A stretch of 64,000 bases of DNA from positions 1,364,001 to 1,428,000 of the forward strand of contig NZ_AP012327.1 of the NCBI RefSeq assembly GCF_001042615.1, read 5' to 3'. The DNA comes from Bifidobacterium catenulatum subsp. kashiwanohense JCM 15439 = DSM 21854 (GTDB lineage: Bacteria > Actinomycetota > Actinomycetes > Actinomycetales > Bifidobacteriaceae). Below are positions 29,530 through 38,573 of the stretch, piece by piece. Under the pieces are notes generated by a model, which ran no database searches, was not told the DNA's origin, and saw nothing but the letters and a program-made list of their open reading frames with translations. The first letter of the stretch is position 1. Every line of letters begins with the position of its first letter. The position numbers and the translations under genes are program-made.

Positions 29530-31914
29530 TCAGCATAGTCCAGCGATCAGGGTTAATGCGGCAATGTACGACACACTCACACCGACTACGGCGATGTCAT
29601 GTTTGGCGATTCGCATGATTCGCCAATGCGTGCGCATGATGCCTTCCTCGTAGCATCGTGCGTCGAGTGCGAGGCTGAGATTATCGGCATGGCGTATCGC
29701 TCCTGCGAATACCGGAATGATAATGGCGGTTATCGCTTTGATCCGCTGTACGAATGTTCCTGTTTCAATGCTGCCGCCTCGGGCTGATTGCGCATCCACA
29801 ATGGCTTTCGCTTCGCTTCCTAACGTGGGCAGGAACCGCAATGCGAGGCTCATCACCAACGCGATCTCCTGCGCATGTATGCCGAATTTTGTGAAAGGTT
29901 TGAGCAACGCTTCGAATGCGTCGGTAATGGCTGTGGGAGTAGTCGTGGCAAGGAATACCGCTCCGACGATAATGACCGCAGCGAATCTGCAGGCGTACAG
30001 TATAGCGATACGCACACCGTCGTCGGTGATTGGAATCGGTCCGATGCTCGTAAGAACATTGCCGGATCGTACGAAGAACACATTGAGCAGTCCGCAGAAC
30101 ACGAACAATGCAAGGAACATGTGAATCGATTTGAACAGTTGTTTCACGCCGATGCCCGATGTCGCAACGATCATGCCGGTCAACAGTGCGGCCACCAGTA
30201 ACTGCCAGAAGGAGCGGATGGCGAATGCGGAGAACATGACCGCCAACGCACCCACCATCTTCACGCGCGGGTCAAGCCGTTCCATAAAACTGCGGTTTTC
30301 ACGGACGTCTCCCTTTGCACGTCCGGAGCCAAGCGTGTGCAGATTCTTCGAACCTACCGTTTCGGAAGTGACATTGGTTCCGATATCTCGAGTAAGGTCA
30401 TTACCGTTTTGTCTGCGATCAAGCGCGATCACCCGATCGGCGAGCACGTCGATTTCCGTTTGCGAATGGGAAATGATGAGTATGGTGATGCCTTGTGCGT
30501 GGAGGGTTTGGATGAGATTGTGCACGCGGGTTGTGGCTGCCTCGTCAAGTCCTGCGGTCGGCTCGTCCATAATAAGGATCTGCGGTTGGCATGCGATGAT
30601 GCCCGCTATGGCGGCAAGTCGTTGTTGTCCGCCGGAAAGGTCGAATGGCGAACGATCGGCAAGATGTTCGATATGCAGCAGCGTCATGGCTTGATTGACA
30701 CGTTCGGATACCTGCGTTTCGTCAAGATGTTGGTTACGTGGCCCGTAAGCGATATCCTCGGCTACGGTTTCGGCGAAAAGCTGACGTTCGGGATGTTGCA
30801 TGACGTAGCCGATGGTGGCGCGCAGTTTCTCGCGGTCCGCACGTTTGAGCAACTGCATATTGCCGTTGGTGCGTTGGCGTGCGACGGGAATGGTATCGAT
30901 GGTGATGTTGCCGGATTGTGGCTGGTCCAGCGCGCAGAGAAGACGCGCGAGGGTGGTTTTGCCTGCACCGTTATGCCCTGTGATGGCCACGGTTTCGCCC
31001 TCATTGATGGTCATGGAAAGCTTATCGAGCGCAGGCTTGTTGCTGTTTGGATATTGGTATATCAGATTACGGATTTCAATGATTGGTACAGCTGATATTG
31101 GCTTCGATGCGCCATTTGCGATATTGGATTTGGCAGTTGGGTTGTCTTCTTGCGCCGTGTCTGATTCGTCCATTTCCGGAATACTTGCAGTGTTACCGCG
31201 AGCGCTTTGCACGATACGCCCGTTATCCAGGCGAATGATGCGGTCGGCATTGGCGAATTCGTCACGATGGTGGGTGACGAGAATGATGGTTGTGCCGTGC
31301 TGCTGCAATTCGTCAAGAATATGCATGATGTCGGCACGGCCTTGCGGATCGAGCATGGCGGTAGGCTCGTCGAGCACGAGGATTTCGGGATTCATGGCAA
31401 GCATGCCGGCGATGGCGACGCGCTGCTGTTGGCCTCCGCTCATTCGCGTGGGATCGGCTTCTCGTTGTCCGTTCATGTCGACTGCATCAAGTGACATGGC
31501 GATGCGCAGGTCGATATCATCATGCGCAATGGCGAGGTTTTCCGGACCGAAGGCAACATCATCCTCGGTAATGGTGGTAACGATCTGATCTTCCGGATGT
31601 TGGAAAACTGCCCCGATACCATGGCGGGCGCTGCGGTAAGCGTCAGCATGCGCGCCGGTTTCATCGAATACGTTGTTTCCCAACAGCGTGGCGTGTCCGG
31701 CATCGGGTGCGGCAAGCCCTGCGATGATGCGTGAAAGTGTGGATTTGCCCGATCCGTTTGGTCCTGCCAAGCATACACGTTCGCCTTGGCGGATGGTCAG
31801 GTTCACGCCGTCGAGCGCCCAAGTCGCGCCGGAGTCATATGTGAAACGAATATCACGTAATTCGACCGCAATGGTATTCATGTCGCTGTCAGGGTTCATG
31901 AAATCGTCTTTCAT
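29530..31914 (-). CDS. ECF transporter A1-A2-T triple fusion
   Basis: The 794-residue protein holds three units. ATPase 1 (about residues 14-250) has GPNGSGKST, MSGGQQQR and ILVLDEPTAMLD. ATPase 2 (about 285-510) has GHNGAGKTT, LSGGQQRL and LIMDEPTAGLD. A C-terminal CbiQ-like membrane T domain (about 560-794) has several helices and the coupling segment LALDARCYEEG. It would energise the riboflavin S component encoded just upstream at 31992, and perhaps other S components. The start could be 31914, 31899 or 31881; a hairpin lies directly before it. Confidence 0.88.
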   Translation of the reverse strand: MKDDFMNPDSDMNTIAVELRDIRFTYDSGATWALDGVNLTIRQGERVCLAGPNGSGKSTLSRIIAGLAAPDAGHATLLGNNVFDETGAHADAYRSARHGIGAVFQHPEDQIVTTITEDDVAFGPENLAIAHDDIDLRIAMSLDAVDMNGQREADPTRMSGGQQQRVAIAGMLAMNPEILVLDEPTAMLDPQGRADIMHILDELQQHGTTIILVTHHRDEFANADRIIRLDNGRIVQSARGNTASIPEMDESDTAQEDNPTAKSNIANGASKPISAVPIIEIRNLIYQYPNSNKPALDKLSMTINEGETVAITGHNGAGKTTLARLLCALDQPQSGNITIDTIPVARQRTNGNMQLLKRADREKLRATIGYVMQHPERQLFAETVAEDIAYGPRNQHLDETQVSERVNQAMTLLHIEHLADRSPFDLSGGQQRLAAIAGIIACQPQILIMDEPTAGLDEAATTRVHNLIQTLHAQGITILIISHSQTEIDVLADRVIALDRRQNGNDLTRDIGTNVTSETVGSKNLHTLGSGRAKGDVRENRSFMERLDPRVKMVGALAVMFSAFAIRSFWQLLVAALLTGMIVATSGIGVKQLFKSIHMFLALFVFCGLLNVFFVRSGNVLTSIGPIPITDDGVRIAILYACRFAAVIIVGAVFLATTTPTAITDAFEALLKPFTKFGIHAQEIALVMSLALRFLPTLGSEAKAIVDAQSARGGSIETGTFVQRIKAITAIIIPVFAGAIRHADNLSLALDARCYEEGIMRTHWRIMRIAKHDIAVVGVSVSYIAALTLIAGLC

Positions 31915-31919
31915 AAAAG

Positions 31920-31952
31920 GAAGGAACCTTCCATACGTCGAAAGGTTCCTTC
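31920..31952 (-). terminator. Hairpin between ribU and the A1-A2-T gene
   Basis: Stem of 11 bp based on AAGGAACCTT / AAGGTTCCTT with an 11-base loop. It ends a few bases before the ATG at 31914, where a purine-rich ribosome site would be expected. It could be a partial terminator or a translational attenuator. Confidence 0.5.
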
Positions 31953-31991
31953 GTATTCATCAATATGCGGAATCGATATGGTGAACGAGGC

Positions 31992-32615
31992 TCAGCGGTT
32001 CAACAGGTTGGAGATCGGCTTGTAGATCAGGAAGGTGACCACGCCATGGATGGTGAATTTCAACGCGTTGAACGGCAGAAGCGCCGGCACGATCAATGCC
32101 ACGACCTGTGCGGTGGTCATGTGCGCGTAGAACGGTGTGACGATCATATTGCCCACAATCGCCACCGCCAAGGCCGCGATCGCACCGACGATGATGCCGA
32201 TGACCGCGCCTTTGCGGGTCTTGTTCCTGCGGTAGATCAGTGCTGCCGGCACGGATAATGCCAAAGCCACGAGCACGGCCATAAGCGTGCCCCATGGGTT
32301 GGTAAACAGGTGCGGCAGGAAACCAAGCACGCTGACGATTACCGCCGCCGCTGGCCCGTAGGCGAAACCTGCCACCAGGCTGACAATGCCGGATGGATCA
32401 TATTTCAGCCATTCCACGCCTGGCACAATGGGAAATTCCACAAAGCTGACGGCCATCGACAGCGCTACGAACAGCGCATACATGGCGATGCGTTTGGTGG
32501 ACCAGCGTCCAGAGTCGGCCACGCCTGTGGAATGCGCGTTGTCGGGGCGCGTCATGCTTTCGCTGGCGATTTCGGCGTCGTTGTTTTGGGTATTGTTTGG
32601 TGAGGATACACTCAT
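31992..32615 (-). CDS. ribU: ECF transporter S component, riboflavin (RibU)
   Basis: The 207-residue membrane protein has a polar N-terminal tail of about 38 residues. Five or six helices follow, with RibU-type segments: SFVEFPIVPGVEWLKYDPSG, FLPHLFTNPWGTLMA and LLPFNALKFTIHGVV. It binds riboflavin for uptake. The start at 32615 is downstream of the FMN riboswitch, whose 3' end contains a spurious in-frame ATG at 32636. It is the first gene of a two-gene operon with the A1-A2-T fusion. Confidence 0.88.
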   Translation of the reverse strand: MSVSSPNNTQNNDAEIASESMTRPDNAHSTGVADSGRWSTKRIAMYALFVALSMAVSFVEFPIVPGVEWLKYDPSGIVSLVAGFAYGPAAAVIVSVLGFLPHLFTNPWGTLMAVLVALALSVPAALIYRRNKTRKGAVIGIIVGAIAALAVAIVGNMIVTPFYAHMTTAQVVALIVPALLPFNALKFTIHGVVTFLIYKPISNLLNR

Positions 32616-32627
32616 GTTGAGCCCCGT

Positions 32628-32769
32628 TTCTTCCATCCGGACTTTGACCGTTGGCTCCGGATTCTCACCGGATCAGCCGCTTTCGCGGGTCGCGGGCTTC
32701 GGCATGGGACCGTTATGAACGTCAGTCGTACCGTTACCGCCAGTAAGGATTTTCACCTTCCCTGAAACT
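32628..32769 (-). promoter_or_regulatory. FMN riboswitch (RFN element) controlling ribU
   Basis: On the minus strand the blocks run: TTCAGGGAAGGTGAAAATCC, CTTACTGGCGGT, GCCGAAGCCCGCGACC, GCTGATCCGGTGAGAATCCG, GAGCCAACGGTCAAAGTCC and GGATGGAAGA. This is the full conserved order of the FMN aptamer. It ends about 13 bases before the ribU start, consistent with translational or early transcriptional repression by FMN. Confidence 0.93.
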
Positions 32770-32863
32770 TGCACGACAATATATACGCCCACCATGCGAT
32801 ATTCGCAACCTGTGTTCCGTTTTTATCTTGCGATTTGGAACGCAGGATTCCTCCGACAGCACG

Positions 32864-35800
32864 TCACGACAACAGGCCGAGCAAGTCGTCTTTGCTGAGT
32901 GTGCCGACGCCTCCGGATGCGGTGCCGTCGGTGAACTGCTGGGCGAGTTCGCTTTTCTTTTCCTGAAGTTTGAGGATGCGTTCCTCGATGGTGTCTTTGG
33001 CTACGATTTGGTACACGTTCACATCCTGCGTCTGGCCGATACGATGCGCACGGTCGGTGGCCTGGTTCTGCGCGGCGGCGTTCCACCATGGGTCGGCGTG
33101 CACCACTACGGATGCGCCCACAAGGTTCAGTCCCGTGTTGCCCGCCTTGAGCGAGATGAGAAATACGGGAACATCGTTGCCGTTGAATTCGTCCACCAGT
33201 TCCACACGGCGTTTCTTCGGTGTCTCGCCGGTGATGGTGTAGAAGTCCACGCCATGTTCAGCCAAACGTGTACCAATCAGGTCAAGAAATGAAGTGAACT
33301 GCGAGAATACAAGCACTTTCTTGCCTTCGTCCATGCACGTGGATACGAGTTCGCAAATGGCGTCAAGTTTGGCGGAAGCGTTTTTCGCATCCGCATAGAC
33401 GAGTCTCGAATCGCAGCAGATTTCGCGTAGCAACGTGAATTCGGCAAGAATACGGATTTTCTTGGTATTGAAATCGGCATCCTCGGTTTTGGTAAGGGTG
33501 GCACGCAACCGTTGCTCATGTGCCGCATAGAGTTTGCGCTGTTCGCCTTCCAATTTGACGGTGAGCACGTTTTCGAACTTGTCAGGCAAATCGGTAAGCA
33601 CGTCTTTTTTCAGACGTCGTTTAATGAACAGTCCAATCAAAGCCTGCAGTTTGTCAGCCATGACGGAATGTTCCGGACCGGGTGCCATGATCGGCTGTTC
33701 GTATTTTTCTCGGAACTTCGTGTAGGTTCCGAGCAATCCGGGCATGAGGAAGTCGAATATGCTCCACAGTTCGCTCAACCGGTTTTCGATGGGCGTTCCG
33801 GTTAACGCGAACCGGTGTTCGGCGGTGATTTGCTTGACGGCTTTGGCTAGTTTGGTGGCATGGTTTTTGATGTATTGAGCTTCGTCAAGTGCCATTAATG
33901 CGAATCGGCAGTCGGCATAATCATCCACATCTCGACGCAGCAAATCATAAGAGGTGATCACCACATCGGTTTGCTGCGTTTCATTGGTTTCAGTCGAATT
34001 GTTCCATTGCTGCGCCACGGTTGCGATGAGTTTGCGCCGTTGTGCCTTCGTGCCTGCTACGACTTCGATGGTAAGATCCTGCGTGAATTTTTCGCATTCG
34101 GCAGCCCAGTTGTATACCAAGGATGCCGGGCAGACAATCAACGCTGGGCCGCCCCCCTTGCGAGCTTCCACCAGTGACAGCAGTTGCACGGATTTACCCA
34201 AACCCATTTCGTCGGCGAGAATGCCACCGAAGCCTTTGTCCCACAAGGTGGAAAGCCATTGGAAGCCTTCCACTTGGTATGGGCGCAGTACGTTTTTGAG
34301 CTTGCTGGGCACTTCGTATCGTTTCGGGTCGATGATTTTCACATCGTTGACATAGTCGACGAACGATTCGCTTTTGCCGTCATCATCAACTTGAGCATCC
34401 AAGAGGAACGCCTGATATCCGGGAATGGTGATTCTTCCGGAATCAATCTGTTTCTCATTAAGGTCAAGATCTGTGGCAATCTGATCAAGTTCATGCAGAT
34501 CGGCTTTCTTCAGATCAACGAATGTACCGTCCCTGAAGCGATGGTAGCGGCGGTTCCTGCGGTAGGAATTCAGCAACGCACCGACCTCGTTCATCGGCAC
34601 TTCGTTGGCTATCGGCGAAATCTCAACCAAATTCGAGTCGATGGACAGTCCGACCTTCACTGTAGGGCTGCTTGGCATCATCATGCCGTCGAACGCGGCT
34701 GTGGAGAACACCTGTCCGACCGAGCGCAAGATATCCACGCCTTCGGTGAGCAAGAGCAGAATCGTCTGTTCGTCTTCCTCGCGAACCCGCGCCACGTCAA
34801 TGGAACTCCATGTCGGGAAAAGCTGGCGAACCACCTGCACCGCGAATGATTCGCGAGCCGTATCTCGTTTGATGAGCGCCGCTTTCGACCGCGAATCCGG
34901 ATTAATCACGCCTCGTAGTGCTTTAGCGGTCGGCACCAACTGGAACACGAAATCGCCGTATCGTGCCACAGCCTCACAGGTGATGCCTTGCAGATCACGG
35001 TCCAAGTAGAATTCGATCTGGCAGTCGACTCCCATCTGTTCGGCGACTTCCTGCGGAATATCGAAACCAATGCCCACTTCGGTAAGTTTTGGCAGTATTG
35101 TTCGTGCGAACATGGGCCAGTCGTTTTCCGCGATGAACACGCCATCGCTAACGTTCGACGCGCACAATGTCATCAACGCGTCCACTGCGGGGAGGATGCT
35201 GTCGGTGCAACGGAAGAGTCCGCTCACTGGCATCATATGGGAATCCGTCGGAGTGCCGTTATGTTCGGCACTCATGAGGTACACGCCCCGCTGCCCAACA
35301 ATCCGATCCGTGATGGTACGGTTCGACGTGATACGCACGCCCGACGAAGCGCCTTCCTTCACATATTCGGCGATGAATCGAAATTGCGGATTGCCATCGA
35401 ATATGGCGATAGTATGCGATCTGGACTCCCTTGGCGTGGCCACTTCGACATAGCCCGGAGCGGTGTCATCCGTATGGGCGAACTCATCCGGAGTGAGCTG
35501 CCGCGCCCTCTCACGCCCCTCATGCTTGGGAGCTTCCAGCGGCCCACGTGCTATCAGCACGTCTTCGATGTAGTCCTGTTGCGGTTCCGCTTCGAACAGG
35601 TTCAGCAGATCGCACAATTCCCCATCGGTAAGCATGATTTCACGTTCGATACGCACGTCTGGCGCGTAATAGTAGTTGTTCTGCAGCTGTGCAGCGACAC
35701 GTGATCCAACAACACCTTGCAGGAATCGGAACAGCTGCAGCGAGAACGGTTCGAGCATGTCCGGAATGTGGGTGAACGAGAGTTTCTGCCCGTATGACAC

Positions 35801-36706
35801 GTATGCCCCGTTGCGCATGTCGGCTATGAATTTGGAAATGTTTTTGATGATATAACTTGCGTCGCCGCAGCCGATTTTCAGCGTCAGGCTCCACAGCTCA
35901 CGGTTCATAATCAGCGTGGGCTTCAGACATACGCTTCCCGGTTTCACCATGATGGAACCGCTCTTGCGTTTTATTTTCGCGGCCCCTTGCGTAATGGCGC
36001 CTCGTTGTTCGTCGGCGAGACGGCTTTTCGCGTCGACGATGCGCTTGAGCACGTCAAGCTGCGCGCTTTGACCGGTATTGTCATTCTTCGCATCCAGCGC
36101 ACGCATGTAGTCGGAGAGGATAGGCGAAGTCACGCCACTTCGCTTGAATCCGCGGAACCGTTCGGGCTGGTCAAGAAACAGCAGCAGCATTGCGGCGACA
36201 TGCTTGCACATGCCCGTATAGCGGCGTCCCCCAGCCGGCTCCGAAGCGAACTCGTCATCGTCCTGCACATGGCCGAACGTCGATCCTGAACCGAAATCAT
36301 CATAATCGTCGACATAATCGTATTCATCGTCATCATCGTCGAAACTGCGATAATTTGGATTGTTGCGGTAGCTGGGCGAATATGCCGACGAATACGTGCC
36401 ATAACCGTGCTGCGAACCGTTGAACGCCGGGCAGGAGCAATACCTGGCCAAGAAAAGCTCATCATGCAAATCAAGCGTGGCCTGCACTTCGTATCGGCTG
36501 GACGGTGAGGTGGTGCCCCGCATATTGGCATGCAGGGTGATGCGATCGGAATCGGAGTCGTTCAGGCAATGCAGATCCGACATTTTCGCACACCACTGGT
36601 TGGCGATTCCACGGGCACGCTGCAATACAGGCTGACTGCATTCGCTGCGTAGTTCGTCGGAAAGCCATGACAAAGTATCCGCCAACTGAACCCCAATCGT
36701 TCGCAC
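32864..36706 (-). CDS. SWIM zinc finger and SNF2-family helicase
   Basis: The 1280-residue protein has a SWIM finger with CSCPAF at about residue 93 and CKHV at about 167. The two halves are separated by an unusual Tyr/Ser/Asp-rich insert of about 70 residues (FDDDDDEYDYVDDYDDFG). A long middle region leads to the SNF2 motor: DEMGLGKS at about 830, DEAQYIKN at about 940 and the C-terminal helicase motifs GNTGLNLVGAS and QATDRAHRIGQ. It is a DNA translocase of the bacterial SNF2/RapA-like group; its partner is unknown. The start is a GTG with a weak upstream site. Lies behind pepC on the same strand, with a hairpin between. Confidence 0.88.
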   Translation of the reverse strand: MRTIGVQLADTLSWLSDELRSECSQPVLQRARGIANQWCAKMSDLHCLNDSDSDRITLHANMRGTTSPSSRYEVQATLDLHDELFLARYCSCPAFNGSQHGYGTYSSAYSPSYRNNPNYRSFDDDDDEYDYVDDYDDFGSGSTFGHVQDDDEFASEPAGGRRYTGMCKHVAAMLLLFLDQPERFRGFKRSGVTSPILSDYMRALDAKNDNTGQSAQLDVLKRIVDAKSRLADEQRGAITQGAAKIKRKSGSIMVKPGSVCLKPTLIMNRELWSLTLKIGCGDASYIIKNISKFIADMRNGAYVSYGQKLSFTHIPDMLEPFSLQLFRFLQGVVGSRVAAQLQNNYYYAPDVRIEREIMLTDGELCDLLNLFEAEPQQDYIEDVLIARGPLEAPKHEGRERARQLTPDEFAHTDDTAPGYVEVATPRESRSHTIAIFDGNPQFRFIAEYVKEGASSGVRITSNRTITDRIVGQRGVYLMSAEHNGTPTDSHMMPVSGLFRCTDSILPAVDALMTLCASNVSDGVFIAENDWPMFARTILPKLTEVGIGFDIPQEVAEQMGVDCQIEFYLDRDLQGITCEAVARYGDFVFQLVPTAKALRGVINPDSRSKAALIKRDTARESFAVQVVRQLFPTWSSIDVARVREEDEQTILLLLTEGVDILRSVGQVFSTAAFDGMMMPSSPTVKVGLSIDSNLVEISPIANEVPMNEVGALLNSYRRNRRYHRFRDGTFVDLKKADLHELDQIATDLDLNEKQIDSGRITIPGYQAFLLDAQVDDDGKSESFVDYVNDVKIIDPKRYEVPSKLKNVLRPYQVEGFQWLSTLWDKGFGGILADEMGLGKSVQLLSLVEARKGGGPALIVCPASLVYNWAAECEKFTQDLTIEVVAGTKAQRRKLIATVAQQWNNSTETNETQQTDVVITSYDLLRRDVDDYADCRFALMALDEAQYIKNHATKLAKAVKQITAEHRFALTGTPIENRLSELWSIFDFLMPGLLGTYTKFREKYEQPIMAPGPEHSVMADKLQALIGLFIKRRLKKDVLTDLPDKFENVLTVKLEGEQRKLYAAHEQRLRATLTKTEDADFNTKKIRILAEFTLLREICCDSRLVYADAKNASAKLDAICELVSTCMDEGKKVLVFSQFTSFLDLIGTRLAEHGVDFYTITGETPKKRRVELVDEFNGNDVPVFLISLKAGNTGLNLVGASVVVHADPWWNAAAQNQATDRAHRIGQTQDVNVYQIVAKDTIEERILKLQEKKSELAQQFTDGTASGGVGTLSKDDLLGLLS

Positions 36707-36746
36707 ATTTGTTCTTATGAAAGAGTATCAGCACAGCGGAACAGGA

Positions 36747-36776
36747 AAGCCGTGGCTGCAATCCCAGCCACGGCTT
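36747..36776 (-). terminator. Terminator of pepC
   Basis: Perfect 12-bp stem (36747-36758 with 36765-36776) and a 6-base loop, 19 bases beyond the pepC stop and upstream of the SNF2 gene. Confidence 0.75.
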
Positions 36777-36794
36777 CGCTCCATACAGGTTATA

Positions 36795-38210
36795 TCAGCG
36801 GCAACGCTTGGTGAGCGGCTGCCATGGATCGAGTTCCACCGGTTCGGATTCCAACAGCGCGCGAGTGGCGTCGTCGAGGTATTCCCTGCGGATGATAATC
36901 TCGGTCACATAGCGGTCGAACCATGCGTCGGAGGCCACGTAGTAGCCGTCCTCGCCGTTGTCCTTGCCCCAGCTGTTCTCCACCTTCCAGCGGTTCGGCT
37001 TGCCTTGTTCATCAAGGTTTACGCCGGTAATGGTCATGGCATGGTTGCTCGGGCTGTCACCGTATTCGAGGCCGTGCGCCTTGTCGAAATCGAAATCGGT
37101 GCCGAACAGCTGGTCCACGCGCACGCTGTCGCAGTCGAAATAGCCGGCCGCGCGTAGCGAGAATTGGGTGCAGTCGCAGGCGAACCAGATCGGATGGCCG
37201 GCGCTGATCTGGTTGACGGCGGCCTTCTTGAACACGTCGAGCGGCACGTTGACGAATTCCATATCCTCCGCTTCGGCGACATTGGCGGTGTAGCGAATGC
37301 GGTAGCGCTTGTTGAACGGGCGGGATTTCATCGGCACGTTGCACAGCGTCACCAGATCATCGACGTCCACCGGCACGTATTTCCTGTAGAATTCCATCGG
37401 CGTGATGCCGGTCTCACGGATCTGCCTGCGCTCGTCCTTGCCGGTCTTTGGATTGTCGGACTTTCCTTCGTCGGCTTTCTTGTCGTTTTTCTTGTCATCG
37501 TCGCTCACGCGAGCCAGGAAGTCGAACCTCTCCGGCGGCTCACCAAGCGAGATGGCGCACATGCGGTACACGGTGGACATGTCGTCTTCCTTGACCGACC
37601 GCAACTCTTCAATCGAAGCTCCAGCGGCATGGCGTCCGCGCAAATCCGCCGCGAACTGACGCAGCCTGCTGTTGAGATACTGTTTGAATGCGTCGGAATC
37701 CTTGGAATTGGCGGATTCCGGATATGCGTTCTTCGGCACAAGACCGTACTTGTCAACAAGGGCGGCGAACATCTGCCACCAACCGCCATCGTCGGCCGGA
37801 CCATAGTTGATCTCCTGGAACAGGCGGCTGTCGGTCGGCTCGTCGAGCGTGGAAAGCACGTTCTCAAGATATGCGTTGGATTTCTCCATCGCATCCCAGA
37901 AGAACAGGTAGGTTTCGGAGAATTCGAAATCGTCAAGTCCCCATTTGTGCATGAGCTCATAACGCAGGGCGTTGAGGGACGCGAACATCCAGCAGCGGCC
38001 CGATCTACGTTGGTTGGTGATGGAGCCCTGCTTCAGTTCTATGGAGAAGTCGCGCGGCAGCGAGCGCTGACCCTTGTAATCAGTGGCAGCTTCGAGCACG
38101 CCCGCAGATACCGCCGCGTTGGCCGCCACGAGATTGGCGCGGTCTGCGTTGAAGTCCTTGGCGTATTGCATGAGACGTTCCGATTTGATTGCCTTGTTAT
38201 TGTTTGTCAT
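36795..38210 (-). CDS. pepC: Aminopeptidase C (bleomycin hydrolase family, C1B)
   Basis: The 471-residue papain-fold peptidase has the catalytic cysteine C73 in SGRCWMFASLNAL, the histidine in SNHAMTITGVN and the asparagine in WKVENSWG. It trims N-terminal residues from peptides in the cytosol as a hexamer. An inserted lysine/aspartate-rich stretch (DDDKKNDKKADEGKSDNPK, about residues 235-255) is unusual for the family. The upstream 360 bases carry a repeat cluster rather than another gene. Confidence 0.92.
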   Translation of the reverse strand: MTNNNKAIKSERLMQYAKDFNADRANLVAANAAVSAGVLEAATDYKGQRSLPRDFSIELKQGSITNQRRSGRCWMFASLNALRYELMHKWGLDDFEFSETYLFFWDAMEKSNAYLENVLSTLDEPTDSRLFQEINYGPADDGGWWQMFAALVDKYGLVPKNAYPESANSKDSDAFKQYLNSRLRQFAADLRGRHAAGASIEELRSVKEDDMSTVYRMCAISLGEPPERFDFLARVSDDDKKNDKKADEGKSDNPKTGKDERRQIRETGITPMEFYRKYVPVDVDDLVTLCNVPMKSRPFNKRYRIRYTANVAEAEDMEFVNVPLDVFKKAAVNQISAGHPIWFACDCTQFSLRAAGYFDCDSVRVDQLFGTDFDFDKAHGLEYGDSPSNHAMTITGVNLDEQGKPNRWKVENSWGKDNGEDGYYVASDAWFDRYVTEIIIRREYLDDATRALLESEPVELDPWQPLTKRCR

Positions 38211-38280
38211 ATCGCCGATATTCGCCGTATGCCTTGACAGAAAGGCACGTTTCAGCCCCCATTTCGTCCTGTCCCAATTC

Positions 38281-38516
38281 CATTTCGCTTATATGTGGCA
38301 GATTCAGCCACTTGCGGAAAACCATTTCGCTTATATGTGGCAGATTCAGCCACTTGCGGAAAACCATTTCGCTTATATGTGGCACTTTCTTCCACGCCAG
38401 CGCCTCCATACCCTCGGGAAAATACCCCCTTGTACGGTTTTCCCCAAAAGCATCTGCCACATATAAGCGAAATGACATCAGGCGGAATGGAGAATCTGCC
38501 ACATATAAGTGATTTG
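38281..38516. repeat. Cluster of five copies of a 20-bp motif, part of a 42-bp tandem repeat
   Basis: CATTTCGCTTATATGTGGCA occurs exactly at 38281-38300, 38323-38342 and 38365-38384, at a 42-bp period; the whole 42-bp unit is tandemly repeated twice plus a partial copy. A perfect inverted copy lies at 38455-38474 and a 17/20 inverted copy at 38497-38516. Within the full units GTGGC and GCCAC can pair over a 7-base loop. A related copy lies at 63852-63871. The cluster fills the gap between divergent pepC and the HNH nuclease gene. Confidence 0.85.
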
Positions 38517-38573
38517 ACTTCGATTTGCGGGTACGCTGATAGCGTGTGAGAGTTTGGAGATGAGGAGCATATC

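Noticed and set aside
38281-38516. CRISPR array
   Set aside because: Repeats are tandem with identical intervening sequence, and some copies are inverted; there are no unique spacers and no cas gene nearby.
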